From: Bdellovibrionales bacterium
Lineage (GTDB): Bacteria > Bdellovibrionota > UBA1018 > CAIMNF01
Length of the DNA stretch: 6,648 nt
Reading direction: 5' to 3'
NCBI GenBank assembly: GCA_947457605.1
Contig: CANGWP010000116.1
Coordinates: 1-6,648, forward strand
The notes under the pieces were generated by a model, which worked only from the letters and a program-made list of their open reading frames with translations, was not told the origin of the DNA and made no database searches. The position numbers were made by a program, and so were the translations under genes. Within the stretch, counting starts at the first letter, position 1. Every line of letters begins with the position of its first letter. Below, piece after piece: positions 5,857 to 6,648 of this stretch.

Positions 5857-6648
5857 GCCGCGACCTTTTCAGCAATCTTTGATCCGGTAAGTCCGAACTT
5901 CTCGTAGATTTTTCCGGCGGGGGCTGAGGCTCCGAATTCATTGACGCCGAAATTGAGGCCATGTCTTCCGGTGATTTGGGCCCAACCCAGAGTGATCCCC
6001 GCCTCGATGGAAGCGACATGCTTGCAATCGGAAGGGATCACGGACTCTTGAGCTTCGGGATTTTGCCTCAAAAAAAGTTCCAAGGAGGGCATTGAGACCA
6101 CACGAGTGGGGATTCCCTTCTCATCCAGAATTTTCTGGGCTTCGAGAGCGAGCCCAACTTCGGATCCGGTTGCAACCAGAATCCCCTTGAATGGAGTTCG
6201 ATCGGAAACTACGTATCCGCCTCGTCTCAGGCCCGATTTGATGGTCGATATCGGTAGATCCAGTGTTTTTAGTTTCTGTCTGGAAAGCACAAGAGCAACA
6301 GGTCCGGTCTTGTGTTCCATGGCAAAAGCCCATGCCTCACGAGCCTCGTTTGCATCTGCAGGCCGAAGGGTCACGAGATTCGGAATACCCCGAAGGCTCA
6401 TCAGATGTTCCACCGGTTGATGGGTGGGGCCGTCTTCACCAAGTCCGATGGAATCATGAGTGAACACAAACGTGACGGGAAGGTGATTCATCGCTGCAAG
6501 TCGAATGGCAGGCTTCATGTAATCTGCGAAGCAGAAAAACGTGGCAGTAAAAGTTCTTAGACCACCGTGATAGGCGATTCCATTTGCGATTGCTCCCATG
6601 GCGTGTTCTCGAACGCCATAATGGATGTTCCTTCCAGAGCCCTGAACG
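5844..6648 (-). CDS. tkt: Transketolase, C-terminal 267 residues (5' end outside the window)
   Basis: Thiamine-diphosphate enzyme that moves two-carbon ketol units between sugar phosphates in the non-oxidative pentose phosphate pathway. The reverse-strand frame is open to the window edge, upstream of the internal Met at 6599, so about 40 percent of a protein of about 660 residues is visible. Counting from the first full codon (6647): GRNIHYGVREHAMGAIANG (5-23) with E14 in the place of the glutamate that activates the thiazolium ring; HDSIGLGEDGPTHQPVEH (64-81) with D72 and H76 matching substrate-binding residues of yeast and E. coli enzymes; LSRQ (121-124) with the phosphate-binding Arg; then the C-terminal domain with ILVATGSEV (156-164), VVSMPS (183-188) and EFGASAP (237-243). 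It reads through to a normal C-terminus, so it is not truncated at that end. The thiamine-diphosphate-binding GDG motif lies outside the window. A transcription unit with the following GNAT gene is likely. Confidence 0.96.
   Translation of the reverse strand, partial: VQGSGRNIHYGVREHAMGAIANGIAYHGGLRTFTATFFCFADYMKPAIRLAAMNHLPVTFVFTHDSIGLGEDGPTHQPVEHLMSLRGIPNLVTLRPADANEAREAWAFAMEHKTGPVALVLSRQKLKTLDLPISTIKSGLRRGGYVVSDRTPFKGILVATGSEVGLALEAQKILDEKGIPTRVVSMPSLELFLRQNPEAQESVIPSDCKHVASIEAGITLGWAQITGRHGLNFGVNEFGASAPAGKIYEKFGLTGSKIAEKVAAWIR
5864..5869 (-). promoter_or_regulatory. Ribosome-binding site deciding the TTG start of the GNAT gene
   Basis: On the minus strand this reads AAAAGG, seven bases before TTG at 5856. 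No ATG occurs at a comparable place at the head of the frame, and the protein reads straight into the first GNAT strand (DQIRIAEV) from this TTG. The site lies inside the last codons of tkt, so ribosomes finishing tkt would be next to it. Confidence 0.65.

Noticed and set aside
1..6648. A new defence, mobile or CRISPR-like system
   Set aside because: All coding space is taken by recognisable core genes with intact motifs. There are no integrase or transposase motifs, terminal repeats, tRNA genes or spaced repeats, and no long unexplained gaps.

Overview
The window carries five chromosomal housekeeping-type genes and no mobile element, CRISPR array, RNA gene or phage signature that I can support. 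They form three blocks: a partial pyrD on the minus strand (bases 1 to about 900); a plus-strand pair rnr then ubiB (962-4979); and a minus-strand pair in which the 3' part of a transketolase gene is followed by a GNAT acetyltransferase gene (6648 down to 4984). Coding density is very high: there are 53-62 bp between the divergent pyrD and rnr starts, 10 bp between rnr and ubiB, 4 bp between the convergent stops of ubiB and the GNAT gene, and a 13-bp overlap between tkt and the GNAT gene. No stretch over 300 bases lacks a gene.

The organism looks like a Gram-negative, quinone-respiring bacterium of roughly even base composition. The clues are a class 2 (quinone-linked) dihydroorotate dehydrogenase with an N-terminal membrane-associating helix, and a UbiB/ABC1 protein with two C-terminal membrane helices. 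A proteobacterial-grade lineage, for example a Bdellovibrionota-like or deltaproteobacterial-like group, would fit, but this is a weak inference and I would not name a genus.

Functionally, PyrD makes orotate for pyrimidines and passes electrons to the quinone pool, while UbiB supports quinone biosynthesis or lipid handling at the membrane. RNase R degrades structured RNA. Transketolase works in the pentose phosphate/Calvin-type carbon shuffle. The GNAT protein has no identifiable substrate. PyrD and UbiB share quinone as a theme, but they are on opposite strands and I do not claim a dedicated system.

The most distinctive point is the RNase R architecture. It has an approximately 130-residue basic, low-complexity N-terminal extension where the Escherichia coli enzyme has a helix-turn-helix, and it ends right after the S1 domain without the basic C-terminal tail. 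Start-site questions at pyrD and rnr and the tightly coupled tkt-GNAT junction are secondary points. I found no convincing evidence of a previously undescribed system here.
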